A stretch of DNA of 64,000 bases from Albimonas donghaensis (GCF_900106695.1 NZ_FNMZ01000004.1:372001-436000); one strand, 5' to 3'. Positions 50,450-59,268 are shown, counted from the stretch's first letter. Notes: generated from the letters alone by a model not told the origin. Numbers and translations are program-made.

Positions 50450-50989
50450 TCAGGCGGTGTCGAGCCGGAACTTCAGGAACCGGGCGCCGTCCTGCATCAC
50501 CTCGCCCTCCGCCCGCGCCCCGAGCCGAGCCAGCGCGCCCAGCCGGGTGCGGGAGGGCGGCAGCAGGAGGGTGACGAAAGGAATCCGCGAATCGGCCCGG
50601 GCGAATTCCAGCGCCCGACGCGCGGCGGCGGGACCGAGCCCGAAGGCCTCCGGCGTCAGCACCAGGCCGAAATCCCAGCCCTCCGCCTCCTTCTGGAAGC
50701 CGCCCCATCCGATATAGGCGCCGCGATGGAGAAGCGCCCAATGGCCCAGGCCGTCGCGAGCCCATCGCGCCTCCTTCGCCGCGACGAGGCGCGCCGTCGC
50801 CTCCGCGTCCCAGACGGGCGGCAGCAGCGGAAGATGCGCGGCGAGGCGCGGGTCCGACATGTGCGCCGTGATCGCCTCCGGCGGGATGTCGGGCAGGCGC
50901 AGGAAAGCGAGCCCCGCGGCGTCGGGCGCCGGCGCGGGCGGGAGTGCGCCCTGAGCGGCGGGAGCGGCGGCGGGGTCATGGCGGGTCAT
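50450..50989 (-). CDS. GNAT-family N-acetyltransferase
   Basis: A 179-residue acetyl-CoA-dependent transferase of the RimJ/RimL-like type. ISDP-like HMSDPRLAAHLPLLP near residue 43 and WALLHRGAYIGWGGF (strand beta-4 area) match the GNAT fold. The acetyl-CoA-binding segment LTPEAFGLGPAAARRALEFA is a loose version of the usual motif A. The N-terminus is Ala/Pro-rich. The substrate is unknown. It lies 98 bases downstream of the c-di-GMP enzyme on the same strand without an obvious terminator, so readthrough is possible. Confidence 0.8.
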   Translation of the reverse strand: MTRHDPAAAPAAQGALPPAPAPDAAGLAFLRLPDIPPEAITAHMSDPRLAAHLPLLPPVWDAEATARLVAAKEARWARDGLGHWALLHRGAYIGWGGFQKEAEGWDFGLVLTPEAFGLGPAAARRALEFARADSRIPFVTLLLPPSRTRLGALARLGARAEGEVMQDGARFLKFRLDTA

Positions 50990-51087
50990 GCTTCAACCTA
51001 GCGGATCCGGGCCGCCCCGATCAGCCCGCTCCCGATCATGTCATCGCCCCGGATCAGGACCGCGCGGGGGCGGCGCAGGACGCAGGC

Positions 51088-53046
51088 TCAGGCGCTTCGC
51101 GCTTCGCCGCCGGCCCGCGCGGCGTTCTCCTGCCTCGCCAGCCAGCCGGGAACATCCTCCGCCGGCATCGGGCGGCCGAACAGGTAGCTCTGGAACACGT
51201 CGCAGCCGAGCTCGCGCATCACCGCCAGATCCTCCGCCGCCTCCACGCCCTCGCCGACCACGTCGAGGCCGAGGCTCGCCGCCATCCCGATCATCGAACG
51301 CGCGAGGGTCCGCAGCCGCCCATCGGCGCCGACGCCGTTCACGAAGGCCCGGTCGATCTTGAGGCAGGAGACCGGCAGGTTCACCAGGCTGAGGATCGAG
51401 GCGTGGCCGGTCCCGAAATCGTCGATCGACAGGGAGAACCCGGCCCGCGTCAGCGCCTCGCAGCCCCGGGTCACATGCTCCGCATTTTCATCGAACAGCA
51501 CCGATTCCACCATCTCCAGCCGCACCCGGGCGGGGGGCACGCAGGCTTCCTCCAGGTCCCAGAGCAGGCGGTCGCAGAAGGCGGGCTCGCGCAGGTCGTC
51601 GGTGGTCAGGTTGAGGCTGATGGCGGGGATCGCGCGCCCCTCCCGCAGCCAGAGGCCGAAGACGCCGAGCGCCTCGCGCCGCAGATGGGCGTCGATGCGC
51701 GGGGTCAGGCCGGCGCGATCCGAGACCGGCATGAACTTCGCCGGGCGCAGCAGCCCGCGCTCCGGGTGGCGCCAGCGGGCCAGCGCCTCGAAGCCCACGA
51801 CCTCCCCCGAGGCGACGTTCACCTGCGGCTGGAAATGGGGGACGAAGGCGCCGTTGGCGAGCCCGGTCTCGATCTCCTTCGACATGGCCTGCAAATCGGC
51901 GTGACGGGCGCGCAGCTCCGGCGTGCAGAGCATGGCGGCGCCGCGCCCGCCGCGTTTGATCTCATAGAGCGCGAGATCGGCCTCGTGCAGAAGCGCGTCA
52001 GGTGTGCAGGCGCGCCCGGGCTCGACCACCGCGACGCCGATGCTGGCGCCGATCCGGGTGATCTGCCCCTCGATGCGCAGGGGCTGCGACATGGCCGCGA
52101 TCAGCCGCGTGGAAATCGCCTGCAGCCCGGCGGCGTCGGTGGTGCTGTCGAACAGCATGGCGAATTCGTCGCCGCCGAGCCGCGCGCAGAAGTCCCCGGC
52201 GCGCGCCTCCGACCGCATGCAGGCGGCGGCATGGACCAGCACCTCGTCCCCCGCCGCATGGCCGAGCGTGTCGTTGACCTCCTTGAACTTGTCGAGGTCG
52301 ATATGCAGCACCGCCACCGACCCGCGGCCGGGCGCGTCCAGCAGGGCGCGCAACCGCTCCATCAAGGCGCGGCGGTTGGGCAGGCCGGTGAGCGCGTCGT
52401 TGCGGGCCAGACGCTCCGCCTCCGACTTGGCCTGCATCAGCCGTTCGGTCAGGGCGTGGCTGTCGCGGATCATCTCGCGCTGGACATTGGCGAGATACAT
52501 CATCTCGGCGCTGCCGTCGGCGGGGCTGAAATCGGACGCCTTGAGCCCGTGATCCTCCACATAGCGCGAGATGTCGGCGCCCGGCGTCAGCGCCAGCAGG
52601 AGCGGGCCCTTGCGGATATCCGCGGGGCGATGCGCGCAGGGGCTGGCGCGCCGCGCGGCGCGCGCGGCATGCGGATCGGCGTCGGGATCGGCGTCGGGAT
52701 CGGCGTCGGGGCCGTCGAGCCCCGATCCGCCCACCGGCATCGCGACGCCATACAGGCGCGGCGGCGCGCCCTGCCCGGTGGCGAGCGCCGCAACGTCGAG
52801 CTGCAGACGTTCCCCCGACCGGGCGCGCAGGGCGTCGATATCGCCGATGCGGCGGGGTTTGCGGACCGAGAACGCCTCGAAGAAGGCGCGCCCGACCAGC
52901 GGACGGTCCCCGAACACCTTGAGCATCGACGGCCCCGCGTCGCGCACCGCGCCGTCCTCTCCCAGCACCAGCCGAAAGGGCAGGATCGCGTCCAGCGCCG
53001 CGCGCGGCAGGCGCATCATGGGCTCCGACGGCGCGCTCGGCCTCAT
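51088..53046 (-). CDS. HNOBA-GGDEF-EAL c-di-GMP enzyme, partner of H-NOX
   Basis: A 652-residue protein. Residues 15-190 resemble the heme-NO-binding-associated (HNOBA) PAS-like domain (FRLVLGEDGAV, FEAFSVRKPRR, LKASDFSPADGSAEMMYLANVQ) and run into a coiled coil. The GGDEF active site is intact (RLGGDEF, 291-295), with an RxxD inhibitory site (Arg282-Asp285) five residues before it. The EAL domain has GFEALARWRHP (EAL 420-422), SIDDFGTG, LKIDRAFV and VVGEGVE, so both synthase and phosphodiesterase activities look possible. A DADP repeat lies in an HNOBA loop. The ATG at 53046 follows GGAAAG. The gene starts 25 bases after the H-NOX stop, so NO binding probably tunes c-di-GMP. Confidence 0.92.
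   Translation of the reverse strand: MRPSAPSEPMMRLPRAALDAILPFRLVLGEDGAVRDAGPSMLKVFGDRPLVGRAFFEAFSVRKPRRIGDIDALRARSGERLQLDVAALATGQGAPPRLYGVAMPVGGSGLDGPDADPDADPDADPHAARAARRASPCAHRPADIRKGPLLLALTPGADISRYVEDHGLKASDFSPADGSAEMMYLANVQREMIRDSHALTERLMQAKSEAERLARNDALTGLPNRRALMERLRALLDAPGRGSVAVLHIDLDKFKEVNDTLGHAAGDEVLVHAAACMRSEARAGDFCARLGGDEFAMLFDSTTDAAGLQAISTRLIAAMSQPLRIEGQITRIGASIGVAVVEPGRACTPDALLHEADLALYEIKRGGRGAAMLCTPELRARHADLQAMSKEIETGLANGAFVPHFQPQVNVASGEVVGFEALARWRHPERGLLRPAKFMPVSDRAGLTPRIDAHLRREALGVFGLWLREGRAIPAISLNLTTDDLREPAFCDRLLWDLEEACVPPARVRLEMVESVLFDENAEHVTRGCEALTRAGFSLSIDDFGTGHASILSLVNLPVSCLKIDRAFVNGVGADGRLRTLARSMIGMAASLGLDVVGEGVEAAEDLAVMRELGCDVFQSYLFGRPMPAEDVPGWLARQENAARAGGEARSA
52674..52709 (-). 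repeat. 12-base minisatellite (3 copies) in the c-di-GMP enzyme gene
   Basis: GATCGGCGTCGG on the plus strand is repeated three times head to tail. It encodes DADP steps within residues 113-125 of the enzyme. The unit is a multiple of three, so copy-number change would leave the frame intact. Confidence 0.85.
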
Positions 53047-53071
53047 GCGGCTTTCCTTTCGCGACGCGGGC

Positions 53072-53662
53072 TCAGGCGGCCCCGGCGCCCAGCTCGTCGC
53101 CGGCGGCGGCGGCGGCGTCCAGCATCCGAAGTTCGAACACGTCGTGATCGGCGCCGTCGTCGCGGCGCGCGACATGGTCGATCTCGACCCGTTCGCCCGA
53201 CTCCGCGGCGAGCCCATGCAGCAGCCCGATCACCATCGGCTGAAGCCCCTCGCGCGCCGAGTAGTAGTGCAGGCGGTGCAGCCCCTCGCCCACCGGCTCG
53301 AATTCGAAGGAGGGCGGCTCCAGATGCGGCATCACCAGCTTCACCCGCTCATGCATCTCGTCGAGATTGCGGAGCCGCTCGACCAGGGTCGCGCCTTCGA
53401 AAACCATCAGCCGGCCCACCGACGTGTCCCGCGAGAAGTCGACCCAGAAATGCCCGAACACCTCCAGCACCGTCGCGGCGGGCAGGCCCAGATGGTCGGC
53501 GACCGCGCCGACCAGCCGATAGGTCAGATCGTCGTCATAGGCGACCATGCTCTCGAACTCGACGCCGGAAAGCCCGGCCTGCGCGCAGATGCTGTCCCAG
53601 GCGCCCTGGCCATGGGCGCCGAGGATGAACGCCTTCACCCCGTTGTTCACCAGTCCGTACAT
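53072..53662 (-). CDS. H-NOX (heme-NO-binding, HNOB) gas sensor
   Basis: A 196-residue cytosolic hemoprotein. The N-terminus MYGLVNNGVKAFI is the family start. The proximal heme ligand is His104 in NLDEMHERVKLVMPHLEPPSF. The heme-propionate-binding YxSxR motif is Tyr133-Ser135-Arg137 (HYYSAREGL). In bacteria such proteins bind NO and regulate an adjacent signalling enzyme. Here that is the HNOBA-GGDEF-EAL protein 25 bases downstream. The start at 53662 is fixed by the conserved N-terminus. An Ala-rich tail after about residue 182 is not conserved. The promoter must lie between this gene and the divergent monooxygenase. Confidence 0.93.
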   Translation of the reverse strand: MYGLVNNGVKAFILGAHGQGAWDSICAQAGLSGVEFESMVAYDDDLTYRLVGAVADHLGLPAATVLEVFGHFWVDFSRDTSVGRLMVFEGATLVERLRNLDEMHERVKLVMPHLEPPSFEFEPVGEGLHRLHYYSAREGLQPMVIGLLHGLAAESGERVEIDHVARRDDGADHDVFELRMLDAAAAAGDELGAGAA

Positions 53663-53948
53663 GGCCGCTCCTGCTTCATCGCGGGGAGGATGAAGGCGAT
53701 ACCTTAACGCCGTCTTTGCAACGACGGGCGGCGCCCCGAAACCGGGAGAAAATCGCCGGGCGTTCGGGGTCAAGCGCCGGCGCGCCGGGGGGGCGGCCTG
53801 CGGATATGACGCCGTGCCGCCCCCATGCGGGGCACGCCGACGTTGCGGAGGCGCGCCGGGAGGCGTCTGATCGGCCCGGGGCCCGCAGCGGCTCCGCCGT
53901 CCGGGCCGCCTTGCGCGCGCCCCATACAAGCCAAGGAGCCTGCGGGAC

Positions 53949-55274
53949 GTGACCGACCCCGAAACCGCCCCCCCGTCGTCGCGGATGAAGCTCGTCGCCT
54001 ATCTCAAGACCGGGCCGACCGCCCGCCATCCCGGCGGCTGGCGCCATCCCGAATCCCGGCTCGACGACATCCTGACGCCCGAACGCTACGCCTCCATCGC
54101 CCGCACGCTGGAGCAGGCGAAATTCGACGGCTGCTTCTTCGCGGATCTCTTCGGGCTCTACGACATCCATGCCGGCGGGCCGGACGCCTATGTGCGCCGG
54201 GGCGGGCAGATCAGCTGGCTGGACCCGATGGTGGTGCTGCCGGTGATGGCCGCGGCGACCACGCGGCTGGGGCTGGGGGCGACGCTGTCGACCTCGCTCC
54301 ACACGCCCTATCACCTGGCGCGCTGGCTGGGCTCGCTCGACGCCATGAGCGGCGGGCGCGCGGCGTGGAACGTGGTGACCTCGGCCACGGAGCTGGAGGC
54401 GAAGAACGCCGGGATGGACGCGCTCCCCCCGCGCGACCTGCGCTATGACCGCGCCGACGAGGTGCTGGAGGCCTGCTGCAAGCTCTGGGAAAGCTGGGAT
54501 CCGGACCCGTTCGTGCTGGACAAGGAGAACGGGGTCTTCGCCGATCCGGAGAAGGTGCATTACGCCAATTACGAGGGGGCGTTCGTGAAGACCCGCGGCC
54601 CGCTCTCGGTGCCGCGCAGCGCGCAGGGGCGGCCGGTGATCCTGCAGGCCGGGGCGTCCGACCGGGGCCGCGAATTCGCGGCGCGCTGGGCGGAGGCGGT
54701 GTTCACCATCCAGCGCGACGAAGCCGACATGCGCGCCTTCCGCGACGATCTGCACGCGCGAATGGCCGCGTTCGGCCGGGCGCCGGAGACCTGCAAGGTA
54801 CTGACCGCGGTGTCGGTGGTGATCGGGGAGACGCCATCCATCGCGCGGGCCAGGGCGGACTACCTGCAAGGACTGGTGGACATGGAGCTGACCGCCGCCA
54901 GCCTGTCGTCCAACCTCGGGGCCGACATCACCCGGATCAAGGACATCTCCGAGCTCGCCGCCGCCCAGGGCGCGCAGGGCATGAAAGGCTCGGAGCAATT
55001 GCTGGCGCAGGAGATGAAGGCCACCGGCCGGAGCCTTTCCGAAGTCGCCAGCCGCAACGCCGAAAACGAGATCGTAGGCACGCCGGCGGCCATCGCCGAC
55101 CACCTCCAGCACCTGTTCGAGAGCGGGGCCTGCGACGGGTTCGTGGTGTCGCCGACGCATTTCCCCGGCATGTTCGAGGAATTCTGCCGGGCCGTGGTCC
55201 CCGAATTGCAGCGCCGCGGGGTGTTCCGCAGCGAATATCGCGGCGCCACCCTGCGCGAACACCTGACTGAGTGA
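53949..55274 (+). CDS. LLM-class flavin-dependent monooxygenase (NtaA/SnaA/DszA type)
   Basis: A 441-residue FMNH2-dependent monooxygenase of the bacterial luciferase-like family. The segments FFADLFGLYD, LDPMVVLPVMAAATTRLGLGAT, ARWLGSLDAMSGGRAAWNVVTS and VILQAGASDRGREFAAR are diagnostic for the nitrilotriacetate/pristinamycin/dibenzothiophene branch. It needs a separate flavin reductase, not seen here. The GTG at 53949 is chosen because AAGGAG lies ten bases upstream; the ATG twelve codons into the frame is the alternative. It is convergent with the MFS transporter, sharing a terminator hairpin. The substrate is unknown, typically a chelator, sulfur or nitrogen compound. Confidence 0.92.
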   Translation: MTDPETAPPSSRMKLVAYLKTGPTARHPGGWRHPESRLDDILTPERYASIARTLEQAKFDGCFFADLFGLYDIHAGGPDAYVRRGGQISWLDPMVVLPVMAAATTRLGLGATLSTSLHTPYHLARWLGSLDAMSGGRAAWNVVTSATELEAKNAGMDALPPRDLRYDRADEVLEACCKLWESWDPDPFVLDKENGVFADPEKVHYANYEGAFVKTRGPLSVPRSAQGRPVILQAGASDRGREFAARWAEAVFTIQRDEADMRAFRDDLHARMAAFGRAPETCKVLTAVSVVIGETPSIARARADYLQGLVDMELTAASLSSNLGADITRIKDISELAAAQGAQGMKGSEQLLAQEMKATGRSLSEVASRNAENEIVGTPAAIADHLQHLFESGACDGFVVSPTHFPGMFEEFCRAVVPELQRRGVFRSEYRGATLREHLTE

Positions 55275-55286
55275 CGGGCGGGGGCC

Positions 55287-55314
55287 GGCGCCCCGGCATC
55301 TTCTCCGGGGCGCC
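55287..55314. terminator. Shared hairpin between convergent monooxygenase and MFS genes
   Basis: A perfect 10-base-pair stem GGCGCCCCGG / CCGGGGCGCC around an 8-base loop lies 12 bases after the monooxygenase stop and 18 bases from the MFS stop. T-runs are absent on both sides, so a bidirectional but weak terminator is likely. Confidence 0.6.
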
Positions 55315-55332
55315 GCGCGCGCCGGGAGCGGC

Positions 55333-56907
55333 CTAGCCGCTCCCCCCGATCACGCCCTGGCCCGTCCGCTCCGGCGGGTCCTCGACCGCGACCACGGCGC
55401 CGGCGGCGAGCCGCGCCAGGCTCACCGCGCAGCCCAGCCCCGCCAGCGCGCCGCCCAGCCACAGCGCCGCCACCGCGCCCTCGGCCGCGCCCAGCGCCAG
55501 GCAGAAGGCGGTCAGGGTCGCGCCGATGGACTGGCCGGTGAGCCGCGAGGCCGCGAGGATCCCGCCCGCGCCGCCGCTGCGCCAGGCCGGCGCCGAAGCC
55601 ATGATCGCCCGCATGTTCGGCGTCTGGAACAGGCCGAAGCCCAACCCGCACAGCGCCAGCCGCCAGCCCAGCGCCAGGTCCGAGGCCTCGGCCGGCAGGG
55701 CGGCGAGCAGCATCATCCCCGCCCCCGACAGGGCCAGTCCCAGCGCGCCGAGGATCCCGGCATGGATCCGGTCCGCCAGCCCCGCCGCCACCATCGCCAT
55801 CACCGCCGTCGCCGCCGGCCAGGGGGTCAGCAGCAGCCCGGTCTCCACCTGGCTGCGGCCCAGCACGTCCTGCATCAGGAAGGGCAGCGCCACGAAGCCC
55901 GCCCCCTGCACCGCGAAGGCGCAGACCGAGGTCGCCGAGGACAGCGCGAACATCGGCCGCCGGAACAGGTCCGCGGCGAAGATCGGCGAGGGCCGTCCGC
56001 GCTCGCGCCGGGTCAGGGCCAGCCCGCAGAGCACGCCGCCCCCCAGCTCCAGCGCCAGGCGCAGGGGGCGGGCCTCGTCGCCGGCCTCGGCCAGGCCCAG
56101 CAGCATCAGCACGAAGAAAGCCATGCACAAAAGCGCCGAGACCGGGTCCAGCGGCCGGCGCCCCGGCCGGTCCGCCGGCATCGCCCGGATCGCCAGCAGC
56201 AGCGAGGCGCCGCCCACCGGCACGTTGATCAGGAACAGCCACGGCCAGTCCGCCACCGCCAGCACCGCCGAGGCCACCGTCGGCCCCGCGGTCAGCCCCA
56301 CGCCCACCGCCAGCGCATAAAATCCCAGGCCCCGGCCCAGCCGCTCGGGCGGATAGAGCGCGCGGATCAGCGCCGGGGTGGCGGCCGACAGCGCCGCCCC
56401 CCCGATCCCCTGCAACGCCCGCGCCCCGGCCAGCGCCGGCAGCGACCACGCCAGCCCCGAGGCCAGCGAGGTCACGACGAACAGCGCCAGCCCCCACAGG
56501 AACACCTTGCGATGCCCGATGGCGTCGCCCAGCGCGCCCAGCGGCAGGATGGTGGCGGCCATGGCGAACTGGAAGGCGGTGACCACCCAGACCGAATCCG
56601 CCTGGTCCGCGCCCAGATCGGCCGCGATGGTGGGCAGCGAGGTGTTGGTGATCGCCATGTTCAGCGTCACCGCCGTCGAGGCCGCGAGGATCGCCGTCAC
56701 CGCCAGCGCCGATACCGGCGGCGGCGTCGCAGCGCCGGAGCGAGCGGCGGCCCCCGGGCCGGCGGGGGCGGCGGGAGCGGGGGGGGCTTCGGGGGCGGAC
56801 GGGTCGGACAGGGTGTCGGCGTCGGTCTCGGCGTCGGCAGAGGTCGAGGCGTCGGCAGAGGTCGAGGCGGCGGCCCGACCGGGCTCGCCGGCATCTGGGC
56901 GCATCAT
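55333..56907 (-). CDS. MFS drug/solute exporter, DHA2 (14-helix) type
   Basis: A 524-residue major-facilitator protein with about fourteen hydrophobic segments. The first helix has ILAASTAVTLNMAITNTSLP, as in EmrB/QacA relatives, and motif A appears as LGALGDAIGHRKVFLWG. The long cytoplasmic N-terminus (1-65) is Ala/Ser/Asp/Pro-rich and contains the direct repeat STSADA-STSADA, encoded by an 18-base repeat at 56831-56866. The first of two adjacent ATGs (56907) follows AAGGAG closely. Such pumps export drugs or metabolites by proton antiport. It is divergent from the DUF2092 gene. No regulator is adjacent. Confidence 0.92.
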   Translation of the reverse strand: MMRPDAGEPGRAAASTSADASTSADAETDADTLSDPSAPEAPPAPAAPAGPGAAARSGAATPPPVSALAVTAILAASTAVTLNMAITNTSLPTIAADLGADQADSVWVVTAFQFAMAATILPLGALGDAIGHRKVFLWGLALFVVTSLASGLAWSLPALAGARALQGIGGAALSAATPALIRALYPPERLGRGLGFYALAVGVGLTAGPTVASAVLAVADWPWLFLINVPVGGASLLLAIRAMPADRPGRRPLDPVSALLCMAFFVLMLLGLAEAGDEARPLRLALELGGGVLCGLALTRRERGRPSPIFAADLFRRPMFALSSATSVCAFAVQGAGFVALPFLMQDVLGRSQVETGLLLTPWPAATAVMAMVAAGLADRIHAGILGALGLALSGAGMMLLAALPAEASDLALGWRLALCGLGFGLFQTPNMRAIMASAPAWRSGGAGGILAASRLTGQSIGATLTAFCLALGAAEGAVAALWLGGALAGLGCAVSLARLAAGAVVAVEDPPERTGQGVIGGSG

Positions 56908-57224
56908 AAGGTCTCCTTCGATTCCCCACAGATTGGCGCCTCGCCGCGGATTTGCGAACCGATTATTCGCGGGCCCCGTCCTTCGGCGCCGCCCGCGCCT
57001 GCGCCCGCGCTCACCCCAGCCGCGCCGCGGCGCCGTTGCGACGCGCGCGAACGCTCCCGCCCCGTCCTGTCCGCCCCGTCCCGTCCGCCCCGCCGCGCGC
57101 CACGGCCGAGGTCGAGGTCGAGGTCGGCCGAGACCGGGCGATGTCGGGCGATTTCCGTTGCTCGCCCGCCCCGCCTGCGGCAACCTGACCGTGCCGAACG
57201 TGCACAACTGGATCGGAAAGCTCC
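56908..57224. promoter_or_regulatory. Divergent gap between the MFS gene and the DUF2092 gene
   Basis: This 317-base gap should hold both promoters. A somewhat AT-richer patch (56945-56970, GATTTGCGAACCGATTATTC) lies on the MFS side. A triple GAGGTC repeat framed by CGGCC/GGCCG (57099-57130) could fold into an imperfect hairpin. No further gene is apparent. Confidence 0.4.
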
Positions 57225-58067
57225 ATGACCAGACCGACGACCCCGGCGACCTGGCTCGGCGTTCTCGCCGCCGCGGCCTTGCTCGGCGGCGGCGCCCTCG
57301 CCCAGACCTCCGAAACGCCGGCGCACGCCGCGGGCGAGGCTGCCGAAACCGAAATCGCCGACGAGGCCCCGGACGCGCTGGACCCCATCGCGCTCGAGGT
57401 CCTGAAGACCGCCACCGACTATCTCGCCGCGCAAAGAACGCTCTCGGTCGACTGGTTCGTCAGCCGCGACAGGGTCATCGACGGGCGCGAGAAACTGACC
57501 GAATTCACCAGCGGCGGCATCATCCTCGACCGCGAGGCGGGCTTCGTCGCGCATTCCGAGAACGGCCCGGAAGGGCGCAATTTCTATTACGACCGCGAGG
57601 CGGTGTTCATCCAGGACATCGAGGCGAACGCCTACGTCACCGCCGCGTTCGAGGGCGAACTCGAAGCGCTGGTGGCGCGGATCAAGGATGAATACGACGT
57701 GGTCCTGCCGATCTGGTCGGTGCTCAGCCGCGACACGGCGGCCGAGTTCATCGACGCCGCCGACAAGGCCGCCTATGTCGGCCGGACCCGGGTGGCGGGG
57801 CGCGACGCGCACCACCTCGCCTTCTCGAACTACGATTACGACTGGCAGGTCTGGGTCGCCGACGACGCCGACCGGCCGGAGATCCTGATGATCGTGGGCA
57901 CCGATCCCTACACCCAGGGCTGGCCGCAATACCGGGCCTATCTCACCAACTGGGATTTCGCGCCGGAGATCGACCCGACCGAATTCACCTATGTCCCCGA
58001 AGCGGACGCGGAGCGGATGGCCTGGCCCAAGATCGCCGATATCCCCGCCCACAGCGGAACGGAGTGA
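57225..58067 (+). CDS. DUF2092 domain periplasmic protein
   Basis: A 280-residue exported protein. The signal peptide is clear (TWLGVLAAAALLGGGALA, cleavage after about residue 26). The mature part begins with an acidic low-complexity stretch (to about 55). A DUF2092-type beta-rich domain follows, with LSVDWFVSRDRVIDGREKLTEFTSGG, YYDREAVFIQD and the C-terminal IDPTEFTYVPEA. This fold resembles LolA/LolB-like lipoprotein carriers in general look, but the function is not established. GGAAAG precedes the ATG. It lies 4 bases before the peptidoglycan-binding protein, so the pair is almost certainly co-expressed in the envelope. Confidence 0.88.
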   Translation: MTRPTTPATWLGVLAAAALLGGGALAQTSETPAHAAGEAAETEIADEAPDALDPIALEVLKTATDYLAAQRTLSVDWFVSRDRVIDGREKLTEFTSGGIILDREAGFVAHSENGPEGRNFYYDREAVFIQDIEANAYVTAAFEGELEALVARIKDEYDVVLPIWSVLSRDTAAEFIDAADKAAYVGRTRVAGRDAHHLAFSNYDYDWQVWVADDADRPEILMIVGTDPYTQGWPQYRAYLTNWDFAPEIDPTEFTYVPEADAERMAWPKIADIPAHSGTE

Positions 58068-58071
58068 GCCG

Positions 58072-59220
58072 ATGCGGAGCATGGTGGGAATCCTCAAGAG
58101 AACCCTGCACGGCGCGCTGATCTTCTCGGTCGCCGTGGGCGTTTCGCCCGAAGGCCTGATGCGCCTGTCGCTCTCGGTCGACACGGCCGAGGCTCTGGGC
58201 GGCGGCCGGGGCGGCGGCGGCGGCAAGGGCGGCTTCGCCCGCGGCGGCGGCGGCGGCCGGCAGATGGGCGGCGGCGCCCGGACCCGGCCGACGGCGAAGC
58301 CCAGCATATCGCGCCCCAGCGCATCCCGCCCGTCGGTCGCGGCGGCGCGTCCGGGCGGCAAGCCCGGCGGCATCCTGTCCAGACCCTCGGGCGATCGCCC
58401 CGCGGCGGCCCGGCCCGGGGCCGGCAAGCCCGCGGGCATCGGCGGCGGCGATCGTCCCGGCGCCGACCGCCCGAGCGGAAGCCGCCCGAGCGGGGACCGG
58501 CCGGGGGGCGACCGCCCCGCCGGCAACCGTCCCGGCGGAGATCGCCCCGGTGGAGACCGCCCTGGTGGGGATCGCCCCGGCGGCAACGTCAATATCGGCA
58601 ACACCGTCAATGTCGGCAACAATGTCGGGACCCGTCCGGGCCGCCCGCCCGGCGCCGGGCGCCCGGCCTACAACCGCCCCGGCGGCTGGTATCGCCCGGT
58701 TCCGCGGCCGCCGGGCTGGCGCCCCCGCCCCTACCCGCCGCCCTATGTCCGCCCGCCCCATGCGCGCTGGGGCGACTACTACTACAACCCCGGCTGGGGC
58801 TGGTTCTTCACCGGCGCCATCGCCGGCGCCACCATCGCCTATGTCGCCAGCCTGCCCGAGGACGAGGATTGCGACCAGGCCACCGAGGACGGCGACACGG
58901 TCTATATCTGCAACGGCGTCGTCTACCGCTCGACCTACTACCAGGACGAGAAGGTCTACGAGATCGTCTCCGAAGAAGACCCCAAGGCCCCGCCCGAGCC
59001 GAAGACGGTGGTGGGCCTGAGCCTGACCACCCCGCTGACCCAGGGCGGCGCGGTGCGCACGCTTCAGAACAAGCTGGTGGAACTGGGCTACGACGTGGGC
59101 GGCGTGGACGGCGTTTACGGCGACGGCACCGCCAATGCGGTCGAGTGGTATCAGTACGACAACGATCTGGAGGCCACCGGCGTCGTGGACCAGGCGACGG
59201 CGGACAAGATGGGGCTCTGA
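58072..59220 (+). CDS. Exported Gly/Pro/Arg-rich protein with C-terminal peptidoglycan-binding domain
   Basis: A 382-residue envelope protein. A signal-like hydrophobic segment (HGALIFSVAVGV) is followed by a Gly-rich region (43-68) and a Pro/Gly/Arg repeat region (about 130-180) with GDRPGG-type hexamers. GNVNIGNTVNVGNNVG comes next. A central Tyr/Trp-rich block (YYYNPGWGWFFTGAIAGATIAYVA) with two cysteines follows, and the last 65 residues are a PG_binding_1 domain (AVRTLQNKLVELGYDVGGVDGVYGDGT). It probably coats or cross-links to the cell wall. The ATG at 58072 is near GGAG. A hairpin follows the stop. The repeat region could vary in length. Confidence 0.85.
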   Translation: MRSMVGILKRTLHGALIFSVAVGVSPEGLMRLSLSVDTAEALGGGRGGGGGKGGFARGGGGGRQMGGGARTRPTAKPSISRPSASRPSVAAARPGGKPGGILSRPSGDRPAAARPGAGKPAGIGGGDRPGADRPSGSRPSGDRPGGDRPAGNRPGGDRPGGDRPGGDRPGGNVNIGNTVNVGNNVGTRPGRPPGAGRPAYNRPGGWYRPVPRPPGWRPRPYPPPYVRPPHARWGDYYYNPGWGWFFTGAIAGATIAYVASLPEDEDCDQATEDGDTVYICNGVVYRSTYYQDEKVYEIVSEEDPKAPPEPKTVVGLSLTTPLTQGGAVRTLQNKLVELGYDVGGVDGVYGDGTANAVEWYQYDNDLEATGVVDQATADKMGL

Positions 59221-59246
59221 CGCGCGCCCTCTCGCGACCCTTGCGG

Positions 59247-59268
59247 CGGCCCCGGATCTCCGGGGCCG
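59247..59268 (+). terminator. Hairpin after the peptidoglycan-binding protein gene
   Basis: A perfect 9-base-pair stem CGGCCCCGG / CCGGGGCCG with an ATCT loop is followed by TTCGCG. It lies 26 bases after the stop. The T-run is short, so terminator activity is probable rather than certain. Confidence 0.6.
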
